A DNA stretch of 16,593 bases from Lactobacillus amylolyticus DSM 11664 (GTDB lineage: Bacteria; Bacillota; Bacilli; Lactobacillales; Lactobacillaceae), in contig NZ_ADNY01000024.1 in assembly GCF_000178475.1 (NCBI RefSeq), forward strand, positions 1 to 16,593. Direction: 5' to 3'. Of this stretch, positions 5,731 through 14,937 are shown one piece after another. The notes beneath the pieces are model-generated. The model was given only the letters and a program-made list of their open reading frames with translations. It did no database searches and was not told the DNA's origin. Both the position numbers and the translations under genes were made by a program. Position 1 is the first letter of the stretch, and each line of letters starts with the position of its first letter.

Positions 5731-7422
5731 ATGGCTTTTGATGGTTTATTTATTCATAGCCTATTAACTACTTTGACCCCTACTCTAGTGAGTGGACGGT
5801 TATCCAAAATTTATCAACCATTTGATCAAGACTTGGTCCTAGTATTTCGAAAAGAAAGAGAAAATCAACAGTTGCTGATTTCGGCAAATGCTCAATATCC
5901 AAGAATGTATTTGACCAAACAGACTATTGCCAATCCAGATAAGGCACCAACGTTTGTAATGGTGCTGCGCAAATATTTGGAAGGGTCAGTTTTAAAATCG
6001 ATTGAACAAATTGGGTTGGATCGAATTGTAAACTTCCATTTCAGCAATCGAAATGAACTTGGCGATCAAGTACAACTTGTTTTATCTGTCGAATTAATGG
6101 GCCGACACAGCAACGTAATTCTTTATGATCAAGAAAGCGGAAAAATTATTGATTTGCTAAAGAGAATTAATCCTGATGAAAATCGTGCAAGAATACTTCT
6201 CCCAAGAGCAAAATATGAATTGCCACCGTTAAAACCAGGAATAAATGGTTTAAATTTAACGGAAAAAGAATTTGAAGAACTAAAAAGGCAAAATCCTCTT
6301 CCTAGTGATTTTGTTAGAAAAATGGATGGTCTAGATCGTGATGATCGGATGGAACTAGAGGGCTATCTTGAAGATGAATTTTCATTTGCTTCTTTTCAAA
6401 CTTTCTTCGAACAATTTAATCATCCAAAGGCTTTTGTTCTTAAAACTCCGAGAAATAAACGAAAGATATTTCCTTACCTTCCCTATCATTTGGATCTGGA
6501 AAAAGAAAGCAGTGATCCAGATTTGAACCATGCACTTGATGAGTTTTATGAATATCAAGCAAATCGAGATTGGGTTAAACAGCGAGCTGCAAAGGTTGAA
6601 CGAGTTGTTAAAAACGAGCAGAAAAAATTAACTAAGAAAATTGCAAAATTGCAAAAACATCTTGATTTAGCTGAAAATTCAGAAGGCTATCGTATTCGTG
6701 GTGAAATTTTAAATGCAAATTTGTATCAGGTTAAACCTGGAATGACGGAAGTAGATTTGCCAAATTATTATGATAATAATCGCCCGTTAAAGGTAAAATT
6801 GGATCCGGCCCTTTCTCCAGCACGAAATGCACAAAAGTATTTCACCAGATATAAGAAACTGCGAGATTCAATTAAACACGTGCATGAACAAATAAAGATT
6901 GCACAAGCTAATTTGGCCTACTTTGATTCAATTCAAACAGCTATTGATAATGCTGATCCTCAGGATATTGATCAGATCAATGAAGAATTACAAAATCAGG
7001 GTTATATTAGCAAACCACAGAAACATGTTCGCCGTAAAAAGATTACTGAACGTAATTTAAACAAATTCAAACTTTCATCAGGTAAAACCGTTTTTGTTGG
7101 AAAGAATAATTATCAAAACGATTGGTTGACTTTAAAGAAAGCAAATAAGAATGATTATTGGTTCCATGTTAAAAATATGCCAGGCTCTCACGTTATTCTT
7201 CGTGATGATCAACCTACTCCTGAAGATATTAAAGAAGCAGCTGAAATTGCCGCCTTCTTTTCAAAAGGAAAGCTTTCTGCCCATGTTCAAGTGGATTATG
7301 TTCAAGACAAGCGGGTTAAAAAACCAAATGGTGCGAAACCAGGATTTGTAATCTACACAGGGCAAAATTCGATTGAAGTTACCCCTGAAGAAAAAAGCGT
7401 TATGTCAAAGAGAATTGATTAA
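5731..7422 (+). CDS. rqcH: RqcH, ribosome quality control factor (NFACT/FbpA family)
   Basis: A 563-residue NFACT-family protein, the usual length. RqcH binds stalled 50S-peptidyl-tRNA complexes and recruits tRNA-Ala to add C-terminal alanine tails that mark nascent chains for degradation. The NFACT-N domain occupies about 1-180, including ELMGRHSN (121-128) and the Asp-Arg pair D97/R98 needed for tailing in Bacillus subtilis RqcH. A helix-hairpin-helix-like part follows to about 270, then a charged coiled coil (about 275-400). The C-terminal NFACT-R domain (about 445-555) contains DYWFHVKNMPGSHVIL (475-490). Homologues were long annotated as fibronectin-binding protein FbpA; there is no signal peptide, so a cytosolic role is primary and surface binding is secondary at best. 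It is monocistronic: own promoter in front, strong terminator behind. Confidence 0.93.
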   Translation: MAFDGLFIHSLLTTLTPTLVSGRLSKIYQPFDQDLVLVFRKERENQQLLISANAQYPRMYLTKQTIANPDKAPTFVMVLRKYLEGSVLKSIEQIGLDRIVNFHFSNRNELGDQVQLVLSVELMGRHSNVILYDQESGKIIDLLKRINPDENRARILLPRAKYELPPLKPGINGLNLTEKEFEELKRQNPLPSDFVRKMDGLDRDDRMELEGYLEDEFSFASFQTFFEQFNHPKAFVLKTPRNKRKIFPYLPYHLDLEKESSDPDLNHALDEFYEYQANRDWVKQRAAKVERVVKNEQKKLTKKIAKLQKHLDLAENSEGYRIRGEILNANLYQVKPGMTEVDLPNYYDNNRPLKVKLDPALSPARNAQKYFTRYKKLRDSIKHVHEQIKIAQANLAYFDSIQTAIDNADPQDIDQINEELQNQGYISKPQKHVRRKKITERNLNKFKLSSGKTVFVGKNNYQNDWLTLKKANKNDYWFHVKNMPGSHVILRDDQPTPEDIKEAAEIAAFFSKGKLSAHVQVDYVQDKRVKKPNGAKPGFVIYTGQNSIEVTPEEKSVMSKRID

Positions 7423-7436
7423 TGAAATTTAAATAT

Positions 7437-7472
7437 AAAAAAGACATTCGGAAAGAGCCGAATGTCTTTTTT
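7437..7472. terminator. Strong bidirectional terminator between rqcH and carB
   Basis: Perfect 15-bp stem, AAAAAAGACATTCGG (7437-7451) against CCGAATGTCTTTTTT (7458-7472), loop AAAGAG. The T-run on either strand lets it end both the convergent rqcH transcript and the fhs-to-carB operon. Confidence 0.95.
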
Positions 7473-7478
7473 GATTTG

Positions 7479-10400
7479 TTAAATTGGTTGAGTAGTTAAA
7501 GACAAAGATTCTAGAAAATCTAAAATTAATTCGGCTGTTTCTATGCTTGAAAAAACTGGGATGTGAGTGTATAAAGCTTGATCCCTGATTCTAATTGCAT
7601 CAGCACTGGCGGCATCAGATAAATTAGTAACATTAACGACCATTACAATTTTATGTTGCCGAATTTTATCAAGCAAATTCTTAGGATTCTTGTGTACTTT
7701 GTCAACAATCCCAGTAGTGATTCCCGCTTCCGCAAACATTGTTGCAGTACCTTCAGTGGCCACCAGTTTAAACCCAAGTCGATCAAATCGACGAGCTAAA
7801 CTGGTTACTCTTTCCTTATCTTCGTCACGAACAGAGATGAAGATCGTTCCATAACTTGGAATATGTAAATCACTGGCTTCACATCCCTTATACAGTGCTT
7901 TGGCAAGCTGAGTATCTCGTCCCATAACTGAGCCAGATGACTTCATTTTTGAATCAAAAGTATTATAGCTGTTGTAATTGATGTAAGAAAAGACAGGCAT
8001 CTTTACATGAATAAAATCATTAGTCGTCCATAATTCTTCGTGATAGCCAAGATCAGCCAAATTCTTACCAGCGATTACTTGAGTAGCACAAGCAGCTAAA
8101 TCCTTACCTAGTGACTTGGACAAGAAAGCAACATTGTGACCAGCATAAGGCTTAATTTGCAATAAGTATAATTCACCATTCACCATTAGGAAGTGTAAGT
8201 TATAAATTCCCCTAGTTGATAACTGATTAATTAAGTTAATCGAATAATGTGCTAGCCTTATTTGACCATCCGTTTTTAAGTTTTGTGCTTTAAAAACGGC
8301 GATTGAATCTGAGGCATGTGATCCTGTTTGTTCCAAATGTTCAATTATTCCAGGAATAGTAGTTTGTTGGCCATCAGAGATCGCAGTTACTTCATATTTA
8401 TTGCCTTCGATAAACCTTGAAACAGTAATTTGATCTAACTGATTTTCATCTAGATACTTTTTAACAGCAGGAACATCGTAAACAACAGCTGATTTTTGCT
8501 TGATTTCTTTACTGAATCCTCCGATCAAAATTGGGAAGCCATAGTTATTTACGAATTTGACAACTTCTTTCTGGTCATGAGTAGTCAAAGATGGCACTCT
8601 TTTAAGTCCAGCAACTGGTTTTAGCAAAAGATTCTTAATTTTATCATGTAGATTGCCGTTTGAGCGACCAAGGATATTCAGACCGCTTTCGATCAGTTTT
8701 TGACTTAAAGAACTAACTTTCTTACCAGAAAATTGCAATAAAACATCTTTAATTCCCTCTTTGTGGGCCACTTTTACAATATTCTCGACAGTGATTGGAT
8801 CAAAATAAATACGGTCAACGTTCTTAAAGCGCTCAGCTATTGATTCATCATTGTTAGATAGCAGAATGGTTTCATAACCAATATTATGTAAAGTCTCAGT
8901 AGCATGTGAAAGTATATAGTCAAATTCACTAGTTACTGAAACCTGCAATGGCAGCATGCCAATGATTAAAACTTTCTTCTTAGAAGATAATGGTTGTACT
9001 TCGTTTTGAACATCATAGGCGCTGTAATAGCTTTGAATATTTGGTTTGTAGATACCAGCTGAACCATCAATTTGAAGATAAGCTGGTTTAAGATTGAATT
9101 GCTGCAATTTCTGCTCTATTTCATCTATTTTTGTATTGCGCAAAAGTGCTAATAAGTGATTTGAAAATCCTCGTCTTTTTGCTTCGATTAAAAGATCGAC
9201 GTTTAGTTTTTCTGCATCGTGAACTTTTTGCGCAATCAAAATAATGTTTTGCAATTTTTGGTAATAAACGGGATGCAGGTATACGATATCTTGCAGATTA
9301 CTATAAGACATGCCCTTTGCAATGGCTGCTAAAAGTCTGATCAAATGCAACTCATCAGGATGCAATAAATCCTGCAAAATTGTCTGTTCATCTTTTCGAT
9401 ATTCATGAATAAACGTTTTCCAGGCTAAATCAATATCAATTGTATAAGAAATTGCCTTTAAAAAAGCAGCTTCAAAGTTTTGCCCAATTCCCATTGCTTC
9501 GCCACTGGCTTGCATCCGATTGCCTAAAAGATAATGGTTATAACCAGATTCTGACAGTGACCAATATGGCATTTTTACGGAGAGTACATCTAAAGTTGGC
9601 TCAATTGAAGCATTTAAGCCAGAAACAGGGTCAGTTATTTCATTCAAATTGTAGCCAATCGCTACCTTGGCTACGATGTAACCAACACTATATAAGCCAG
9701 CTCTTTGAATCCAAACAGCACTTCTTGTTAAACGAGGCTTAATGGTTAGGACTTTATATTCAATTTGAGTACCATGATGGCGAATTGCAAAATGGATGCT
9801 CATAATTCCCAATAAGTTAAGATTGTCTGCAATCTTTTTACTCGTGCTGCGCAGTTCCTGAATCTGATCATTGTTTAAAGTTAAAACAGGCATGACAACA
9901 GCCGAATCACCTGAATTAATACCAACTGGTTCAATTGATCCAGCGAAATTACTGAAGACAATGTTACCGTCACGGTCGCGAATGACATTGACAATAACCT
10001 CTTCCCAGGTAGACAAGTCTTCGGTTAAACGATAGTGCTTCCAAGAAAAAGTTTCGCTTTGGCTTTCTTTTTTGAAGTAATTAATTAAATCATCTAAAGT
10101 CTTGAAGCCTAAGTGTTCGTTATGTACATATCGATGATATTTTGTAACTAAAACTGGAAATGAAACAGTTTCTTTAATTTGATCGATATGAGATAAAAGA
10201 TCATCAGTCGATAAATTAGCCAGTTGCCAGGATTGATTGACGTTAATTTTTAATTTGTTTAGCAGTTCCATTCTTTTTTGCTGATTGCCTAACGAAAGAG
10301 TTCTTGGATTTAAGGTCAGCAATTTAATATGCATTTGTTGCAAAATACCATCTTGAATTAATTTATTTGCAACCTTCAAACCAGTAGTTGAGCCATAGGC

Positions 10401-10664
10401 GGTCATGATTGCGTCAGGTTCTTCCATCCGCAAGATTCGTTTAAGGAAATCTAGCGTCATAGGTTCTAGGTAAACTGTCACGCCTTCTCTTTTATCAGTT
10501 GAAACTGTCGCTGGATTAGGATTTACCAAAACTACTTGAATTCCCTCTTCAACTAGAGCATTAATTGCGTCGCAGGCTAGCAGGTCCATTTCGGCAACGC
10601 TGCCAATTAAAGTTGGACCTGAACCAATGATTAAAACTTTATCCAAATCATTCTCTAAAGGCAT
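7479..10664 (-). CDS. carB: CarB-like carbamoyl-phosphate synthase large subunit, probably inactive
   Basis: A 1061-residue intact frame, close to the usual ~1070, with the whole CarB architecture: two ATP-grasp halves (about 1-405 and 560-930), a linker domain and a C-terminal MGS-like allosteric domain (about 935-1055). In normal CarB the halves make carboxyphosphate and carbamoyl phosphate for pyrimidines and arginine. Here key sites are changed. The first-half glycine-rich loop (RPAFTLGGTGGG in relatives) reads TKYHRYVHNEHLGF (174-187), and its GIHTGDS is GINSGDS (N250). The Mg-binding Glu-x-Asn is TIK (307-309) in half one and QIK (836-838) in half two, and the Gln partners are His (291, 824). 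The allosteric domain keeps GTIFISVRDEDKERV and LVATEGTA. It begins 4 nt after carA, with GGAGT at 10671-10675. Homology is certain; catalysis is doubtful. Confidence 0.88.
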   Translation of the reverse strand: MPLENDLDKVLIIGSGPTLIGSVAEMDLLACDAINALVEEGIQVVLVNPNPATVSTDKREGVTVYLEPMTLDFLKRILRMEEPDAIMTAYGSTTGLKVANKLIQDGILQQMHIKLLTLNPRTLSLGNQQKRMELLNKLKINVNQSWQLANLSTDDLLSHIDQIKETVSFPVLVTKYHRYVHNEHLGFKTLDDLINYFKKESQSETFSWKHYRLTEDLSTWEEVIVNVIRDRDGNIVFSNFAGSIEPVGINSGDSAVVMPVLTLNNDQIQELRSTSKKIADNLNLLGIMSIHFAIRHHGTQIEYKVLTIKPRLTRSAVWIQRAGLYSVGYIVAKVAIGYNLNEITDPVSGLNASIEPTLDVLSVKMPYWSLSESGYNHYLLGNRMQASGEAMGIGQNFEAAFLKAISYTIDIDLAWKTFIHEYRKDEQTILQDLLHPDELHLIRLLAAIAKGMSYSNLQDIVYLHPVYYQKLQNIILIAQKVHDAEKLNVDLLIEAKRRGFSNHLLALLRNTKIDEIEQKLQQFNLKPAYLQIDGSAGIYKPNIQSYYSAYDVQNEVQPLSSKKKVLIIGMLPLQVSVTSEFDYILSHATETLHNIGYETILLSNNDESIAERFKNVDRIYFDPITVENIVKVAHKEGIKDVLLQFSGKKVSSLSQKLIESGLNILGRSNGNLHDKIKNLLLKPVAGLKRVPSLTTHDQKEVVKFVNNYGFPILIGGFSKEIKQKSAVVYDVPAVKKYLDENQLDQITVSRFIEGNKYEVTAISDGQQTTIPGIIEHLEQTGSHASDSIAVFKAQNLKTDGQIRLAHYSINLINQLSTRGIYNLHFLMVNGELYLLQIKPYAGHNVAFLSKSLGKDLAACATQVIAGKNLADLGYHEELWTTNDFIHVKMPVFSYINYNSYNTFDSKMKSSGSVMGRDTQLAKALYKGCEASDLHIPSYGTIFISVRDEDKERVTSLARRFDRLGFKLVATEGTATMFAEAGITTGIVDKVHKNPKNLLDKIRQHKIVMVVNVTNLSDAASADAIRIRDQALYTHIPVFSSIETAELILDFLESLSLTTQPI

Positions 10665-10668
10665 ATTT

Positions 10669-11724
10669 TTACTCCATCATTTTTAAAAAATGGTCAAAAA
10701 TTTCAATTGCATCTAAACTGCCTGGTGCTCCTTCTGGATTAAAGGCAGTTGCAATGACCTTTTCTTTTTCCATTGTAAATCCAGCTAACAGTTCAGTATG
10801 AAGATCAAAAAATTCTTGATTCATATTTAGCTGAACACTATCAGGCAAAACTAACTGATTTATATCCATGGCCGTTTGCCAAATTGTGTTTGAATTCTGT
10901 TCAATTACGGGATAATTGATACCATCAAACTCTTGTGGCAAGTTAACCAATTCCAGCTTTAAATAATCGCTTAAAGCCAAAAAGCCCAGACCAATACCAA
11001 GAATCGGACATTTTTGGTAGAAATGGTCTAGTACAGGTTTTATTGCTTTTAAAATTTCGTCCGGCTGACCAGGACCGTTGGAAATAATAATGCCATCTGG
11101 TCTCAGATTTTCAATATCAACCGGAGTTGCATTGTATGGCAATACAGTTACATTTACTTGTCTTAAAGATAATTCACGCAACATCGAGTGCTTTAATCCT
11201 AAGTCTAAAACTGCAACCGTCTTTCCAACATTGGGTGCTGCATAAGCATTTTTTGTCGAAACAGAAGCTGATTTGTTTTTGGGCAAAACCAAGGCTTTAA
11301 TTTGATCAAAAGCATGCTCATCATCTGTATCCATGATAGAAGCCTTAATTGTTTCTTCACGCATTAAACGGTGAACCAAGGCGCGAGTATCAACATTAAA
11401 AATTGCCGGAATATTTTTTTCTTTTAAAAATAAATCTAGATCTTGGAAATTTTCGCTATCGGAAATATTCAATGCTACATCGTTAGCGATAATTCCTTTA
11501 ACAGTGGGGTCAATACTTTCATAGTCGATTGCATTGATTCCGCTATTTCCAATCATTGGTGAAGTAAAGACCAAAATTTTTCCGGCATTAGTCGGATCAG
11601 TCAAAGTTTCCTGATAACCAAAATTGGCAGTTTGAATTGCTAATTCACCAGTTGAAATGATGTTAGCACCAATCCCCTCACCTGAGAATGAACTGCCATC
11701 TTCTAGAATTAAGTAGCGTTTCAT
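10669..11724 (-). CDS. carA: CarA-like carbamoyl-phosphate synthase small subunit, dead glutaminase
   Basis: A 351-residue intact frame with the two CarA domains: the N-terminal CPSase_sm domain (about 1-135, with LILEDGSSFSGEG and VDTRALVHRLMRE) and a class I glutamine amidotransferase domain (about 168-350). CarA normally frees ammonia from glutamine for CarB. The nucleophile elbow GICLGHQ is GIGLGFL (243-249): the catalytic Cys is Gly 245, encoded GGT, one base from TGT. The catalytic His in the QYHPE motif is Asn 329 (AFNPEG); only Glu 331 remains. The SQNHG block is also lost (LNMNQEFF, 299-306). NGPGQPDE (216-223) and TGELAIQTANFGYQETLTDP survive. It sits between rluD and carB with 4-nt gaps on both sides, so it is co-transcribed with them. 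Glutamine hydrolysis by the usual mechanism is ruled out by these residues. Confidence 0.9.
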   Translation of the reverse strand: MKRYLILEDGSSFSGEGIGANIISTGELAIQTANFGYQETLTDPTNAGKILVFTSPMIGNSGINAIDYESIDPTVKGIIANDVALNISDSENFQDLDLFLKEKNIPAIFNVDTRALVHRLMREETIKASIMDTDDEHAFDQIKALVLPKNKSASVSTKNAYAAPNVGKTVAVLDLGLKHSMLRELSLRQVNVTVLPYNATPVDIENLRPDGIIISNGPGQPDEILKAIKPVLDHFYQKCPILGIGLGFLALSDYLKLELVNLPQEFDGINYPVIEQNSNTIWQTAMDINQLVLPDSVQLNMNQEFFDLHTELLAGFTMEKEKVIATAFNPEGAPGSLDAIEIFDHFLKMME

Positions 11725-11728
11725 TAAA

Positions 11729-12637
11729 TCACTTGTTTCTTCTAAGTTTATTTAAGGTTTCTTGAAATATTTTAGGCGGATCTACTTTAAATTCAAGCCA
11801 TTTTCCTGTTTTGGGATGCTTAAAGCCAAGAACTTGTGCATGCAAAAACTGCCCATTTCCCTTCAAAGTCTTTCGTGATCCATATAAAGGATCACCAGCA
11901 ACTGGATGACCTATGTAGGATAAATGAACTCTGATTTGATGAGTACGGCCAGTTTCTAGCTTGCATTGGATTAAGCTATAACCTTTAAATTGTTCAATTA
12001 CTTTAAAATGAGTTACCGCATGCTTACCACCGGCGACAACTCCCATCTTTTTGCGATCATGAGGATTGCGCGCAATTGGAGCATCGATGGTACCTTCTTC
12101 TTCTGCAAAATTGCCATGGACTATTGCCAGGTATAAACGTTTATTAGTCTTATGAGCCAATTGGTCTTCTAAAGATTCACGGACTTGGCTATTTTTTGCA
12201 ATCATCAATAAGCCAGAAGTATCTTTATCAATTCGGTGAACAATCCCAGGTCTAAAACCTTCAGGACTAGAAGCCAGATCCTTTGTATGATAAAGCAAAG
12301 CATTGACTAATGTATGATCGGGATGTCCAGCGGCTGGATGGACCACCATTCCTTGAGGTTTATTGACAACAATCACATCATTATCTTCATAAATAATATC
12401 AAGTGGGATATTTTCAGGAATAACGTCTAGCGGCTTAACCGCTGGCACAGTTACTTCAATTGCATCGCCATCTTTTACTTTATATGAAGCTTTTTCAACT
12501 TTCTGGTTGACGAGAATCAAACCGTCATCAATTAATTCTTTCACTCTAGTACGAGAAAGATCATCAATTTTATCTGCTAGGTATTTGTCTAGCCGGCCTT
12601 TTTCGTTCTCTACAGTTAATTCGTATTTTTTAGTCAT
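11729..12637 (-). CDS. rluD: RluD-family 23S rRNA pseudouridine synthase
   Basis: A 302-residue RluA/RluD-family enzyme that isomerises uridines to pseudouridine, in RluD's case in helix 69 of 23S rRNA. It has an N-terminal S4 RNA-binding domain (about 6-65, GRLDKYLADKIDDLSRTRVK) and a synthase domain (about 80-290) with the family signature HRIDKDTSGLL, whose Asp (residue 137) is catalytic. GRTHQIRVHL (about 231-240) is also typical. I chose the ATG at 12637 rather than the TTG at 12658. The ATG gives the usual N-terminus and an 8-nt ATGACTAA overlap with the lspA stop, which suggests translational coupling. No strong ribosome binding site is seen, consistent with coupling. lspA-rluD adjacency is common in Firmicutes. 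Which uridines are modified cannot be read from the sequence. Confidence 0.9.
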   Translation of the reverse strand: MTKKYELTVENEKGRLDKYLADKIDDLSRTRVKELIDDGLILVNQKVEKASYKVKDGDAIEVTVPAVKPLDVIPENIPLDIIYEDNDVIVVNKPQGMVVHPAAGHPDHTLVNALLYHTKDLASSPEGFRPGIVHRIDKDTSGLLMIAKNSQVRESLEDQLAHKTNKRLYLAIVHGNFAEEEGTIDAPIARNPHDRKKMGVVAGGKHAVTHFKVIEQFKGYSLIQCKLETGRTHQIRVHLSYIGHPVAGDPLYGSRKTLKGNGQFLHAQVLGFKHPKTGKWLEFKVDPPKIFQETLNKLRRNK

Positions 12638-13094
12638 GCTTATTTTCTTTTTCGTCAAAAAATACTAAGTAAATGAAAATTAAGATCACACCTACTGTGA
12701 TTGCAGAATCAGCAATATTAAAGATATTGAAATGAATAAAATCCAGTTGCAGCATATCAACTACGTATTTCAAATGCAAACGATCGATAAAATTACCAAT
12801 AATCCCGCCAAGAACTAATGCAATGCCAGCATCAAACCAAGTATTTTTATATTTTTTGTTAAATAAAAAGTATAAACAAACGCCAATAGTAACAATACTT
12901 ATTGCATAGAACAGCCACATTTGACCAGGAAGAACATTCCAGGCTGCTCCATTGTTTTGTAAATATGTAAAGGATAAGATCCCCGGAATAACTTGTTGAA
13001 CTTCACCTAAATGAAAGTTGGTTGCAATATAAAACTTTAAGCCTTGATCGGCAAGAACGATAAATAATGAAATAAGTAAATATAGAAACTGCAT
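12630..13094 (-). CDS. lspA: Lipoprotein signal peptidase (signal peptidase II)
   Basis: A 154-residue membrane aspartyl protease that removes signal peptides from diacylated prolipoproteins. Four hydrophobic segments are visible (about 1-20, 58-78, 87-104 and 128-146), as expected. Conserved elements are present in order: LADQGLK (D16, K20), NNGAAW (47-52), GNFIDRL (100-106), VVDM with catalytic D113 and FNIADSAI with catalytic D129. It starts 8 nt after the fhs stop and overlaps rluD by 8 nt, so it is a middle gene of the operon. The ribosome binding site is weak (GGGTT-like), again suggesting coupling. Function is well supported. Confidence 0.95.
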   Translation of the reverse strand: MQFLYLLISLFIVLADQGLKFYIATNFHLGEVQQVIPGILSFTYLQNNGAAWNVLPGQMWLFYAISIVTIGVCLYFLFNKKYKNTWFDAGIALVLGGIIGNFIDRLHLKYVVDMLQLDFIHFNIFNIADSAITVGVILIFIYLVFFDEKENKHD

Positions 13095-13102
13095 AAATTT
13101 TT

Positions 13103-14779
13103 TTAGAATAACCCACTAATTTTTCCGTTATTGTCAACGTCAATGTCAAGAGCTGCCGGATGTTTTGGCAAGCCTGGCATATCAAGAACGTGTCCAGTGG
13201 TGACAACGATAAATCTTGCACCATTTTTAAGACTGATTCCCTTCACATGAAGGGTGAAATCTTCAGGTGCGCCTAACAACTTCTTATTATCAGTAAATGA
13301 ATACTGTGTTTTGGCAATAATTACAGGTAGTTTTTCTTTACCTAATTGTTTGAGGTGACTAATCTCTTTTTCAGCCTTTTCACTGTATTCTACTTGGCTG
13401 GCATGATAAATTTTTTGGGCAACCTTTTTAATTTTTGTTTTGACGTCATCATTGTCATTATAAGTTGTCTTTAAATCTGCCTTGCCAGAGTTTGCAAGAT
13501 CAACTACGGCTTGAGCGGCTTCAATGCCACCCTTTGAACCAACATCATGATAATTAACAACTTCCGCTTGAATGCCTTGTTCTTGAATTAATTGCTTCAG
13601 CAAATCCAGTTCGACCTGTGTATCTGTATCGAAACGATTAATTAAAACAATTACCGGAACGTTATAACTACGCATGTTGTTCATATGACGTTCCAAGTTT
13701 TTGAATCCTTTTCTCAATGCTTCCAAGTTTTCTTGGCCCAAATTGTCTGTTGAGCCTTCGGCCTGGTATTTTAATGCACGAACAGTTGCAACGACGACAC
13801 TTGCATCAGGTTTCTTGTCCAAGTGCTTGGAAACAAAGTCCATAAATTTTTGACCGCCCAAATCACTGCCAAAGCCAGCTTCAGTAAGCGTGTAATCACT
13901 AAGGTGCAACGCAAGGTTGGTAGCCATAACTGAATTAGCCCCGTGAGCAATATTAGCAAAAGGTCCGCCATGAACTAAGGCCGGAGTATGTTCGATTGTT
14001 TGAACTAAGTTTGGCTTTAATGCATTAGATAAAAGAGCAGCGATAGCGCCATGGAAGCCTAAATCTTTAACATAAACTGGCTTGTCATCTGTTGTATAAG
14101 CGACGAGAATATCACCAATTCTTGCCTTTAAATCATCAATATCATTTGCTAGACAAAGAATAGCCATCAATTCATTGGCAACAGTAATTGCAAAACTTGC
14201 AGTATGTTCAATTCCATTAAATTTTGACCCTTGTCCTACAGTTACTTTCCGCAAAGCACGATCATTAACATCTAAACCGCGTTTGATCAGGATCTTTTCG
14301 GGATCAATATTTAAACTGTTGTCTTGATAAATATAGTTGTCAACTAGAGCTGCTAAAGTATCGATTGCACTGGTTAAAGCATGCATGTCGCCAGTAAAAT
14401 GAAGATTAATATCTTCCATCGGAATGATTTGGGCCATTCCACCACCGGTAGCACCACCCTTTAGTCCAAAAACAGGCCCCATTGATGGTTCTCTTAAGGT
14501 AATCATCGTTTTTTTATGGAGCTGATTATTGATGGCATCACCTAATCCAATTGTGATTGTTGACTTCCCTTCACCAGCCGGAGTTGGTGAAATAGAAGTA
14601 ACCAAGATCAATTTGCCCAGATGACCGTTTTTCTTGTTGCGATTAATTGCAGTCCAGTTTATTTTTGCTTTATCGTGACCATAAAGTTCCAAATCGCTTT
14701 CTGTTAAACCAACCTTCTTGGAAATTTCTGTAATATCTAATGCGTGAGAATTTTGTGCAATTTGAATATCTGATTTCAT
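13103..14779 (-). CDS. fhs: Formate-tetrahydrofolate ligase
   Basis: A 558-residue formyltetrahydrofolate synthetase of normal length. It joins formate to tetrahydrofolate using ATP and gives 10-formyl-THF for purine synthesis and Met-tRNA formylation. The ATP-binding loop TPAGEGKST is at 66-74, followed by the family motif [20 protein letters not shown] (about 98-117). [15 protein letters not shown] and [14 protein letters not shown] are also conserved. It is the first gene of the fhs-lspA-rluD-carA-carB operon. Ribosome binding site AGAGGT (complement of 14788-14793) lies 8 nt before the ATG. The promoter is an extended -10 about 110 nt upstream. I see no folate riboswitch in the leader. 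Confidence 0.95.
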   Translation of the reverse strand: MKSDIQIAQNSHALDITEISKKVGLTESDLELYGHDKAKINWTAINRNKKNGHLGKLILVTSISPTPAGEGKSTITIGLGDAINNQLHKKTMITLREPSMGPVFGLKGGATGGGMAQIIPMEDINLHFTGDMHALTSAIDTLAALVDNYIYQDNSLNIDPEKILIKRGLDVNDRALRKVTVGQGSKFNGIEHTASFAITVANELMAILCLANDIDDLKARIGDILVAYTTDDKPVYVKDLGFHGAIAALLSNALKPNLVQTIEHTPALVHGGPFANIAHGANSVMATNLALHLSDYTLTEAGFGSDLGGQKFMDFVSKHLDKKPDASVVVATVRALKYQAEGSTDNLGQENLEALRKGFKNLERHMNNMRSYNVPVIVLINRFDTDTQVELDLLKQLIQEQGIQAEVVNYHDVGSKGGIEAAQAVVDLANSGKADLKTTYNDNDDVKTKIKKVAQKIYHASQVEYSEKAEKEISHLKQLGKEKLPVIIAKTQYSFTDNKKLLGAPEDFTLHVKGISLKNGARFIVVTTGHVLDMPGLPKHPAALDIDVDNNGKISGLF

Positions 14780-14889
14780 ATTTGCAGACCTCTTTTTCTA
14801 ATATATTCGATTTGATTATTTTTGAAATTGTTGAAATTGATTTAGCGTTTTAGAATTTAGTCCCCTTATTTCTAAAAAATTATAATTTA

Positions 14890-14898
14890 ATTATACCA
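14890..14898 (-). promoter_or_regulatory. fhs operon promoter (extended -10)
   Basis: The minus strand reads TGGTATAAT, a consensus extended -10. The -35 at normal spacing is poor. It would drive fhs through carB with a leader of about 100 nt. It lies only about 30 nt from a plus-strand promoter-like sequence for the second DegV gene. Confidence 0.7.
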
Positions 14899-14903
14899 AA
14901 ATT

Positions 14904-14932
14904 TTACTTATTAAGTCTTAATACATTAAAAT
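14904..14932 (+). promoter_or_regulatory. Possible original promoter of the right-hand DegV gene
   Basis: TTACTT (14904-14909), 17-nt spacer, TAAAAT (14927-14932) on the plus strand. Before the IS inserted, this would have placed transcription start about 25 nt before the DegV ATG. Both boxes are weak matches. Confidence 0.35.
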
Positions 14933-14937
14933 AGATA

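Noticed and set aside
5731..7422. Surface fibronectin-binding adhesin
   Set aside because: The old family name suggests this, but there is no signal peptide or anchor and the NFACT residues D97/R98 and NFACT-R domain point to RqcH.
12638..12658. TTG start for rluD giving 309 residues
   Set aside because: The extra seven residues are not typical, TTG is rare, and the ATG at 12637 makes the usual stop-start overlap with lspA.
14780..14889. Folate (THF) or ZTP riboswitch in the fhs leader
   Set aside because: The leader is AT-rich and I find none of the conserved blocks or stable paired stems of those classes.
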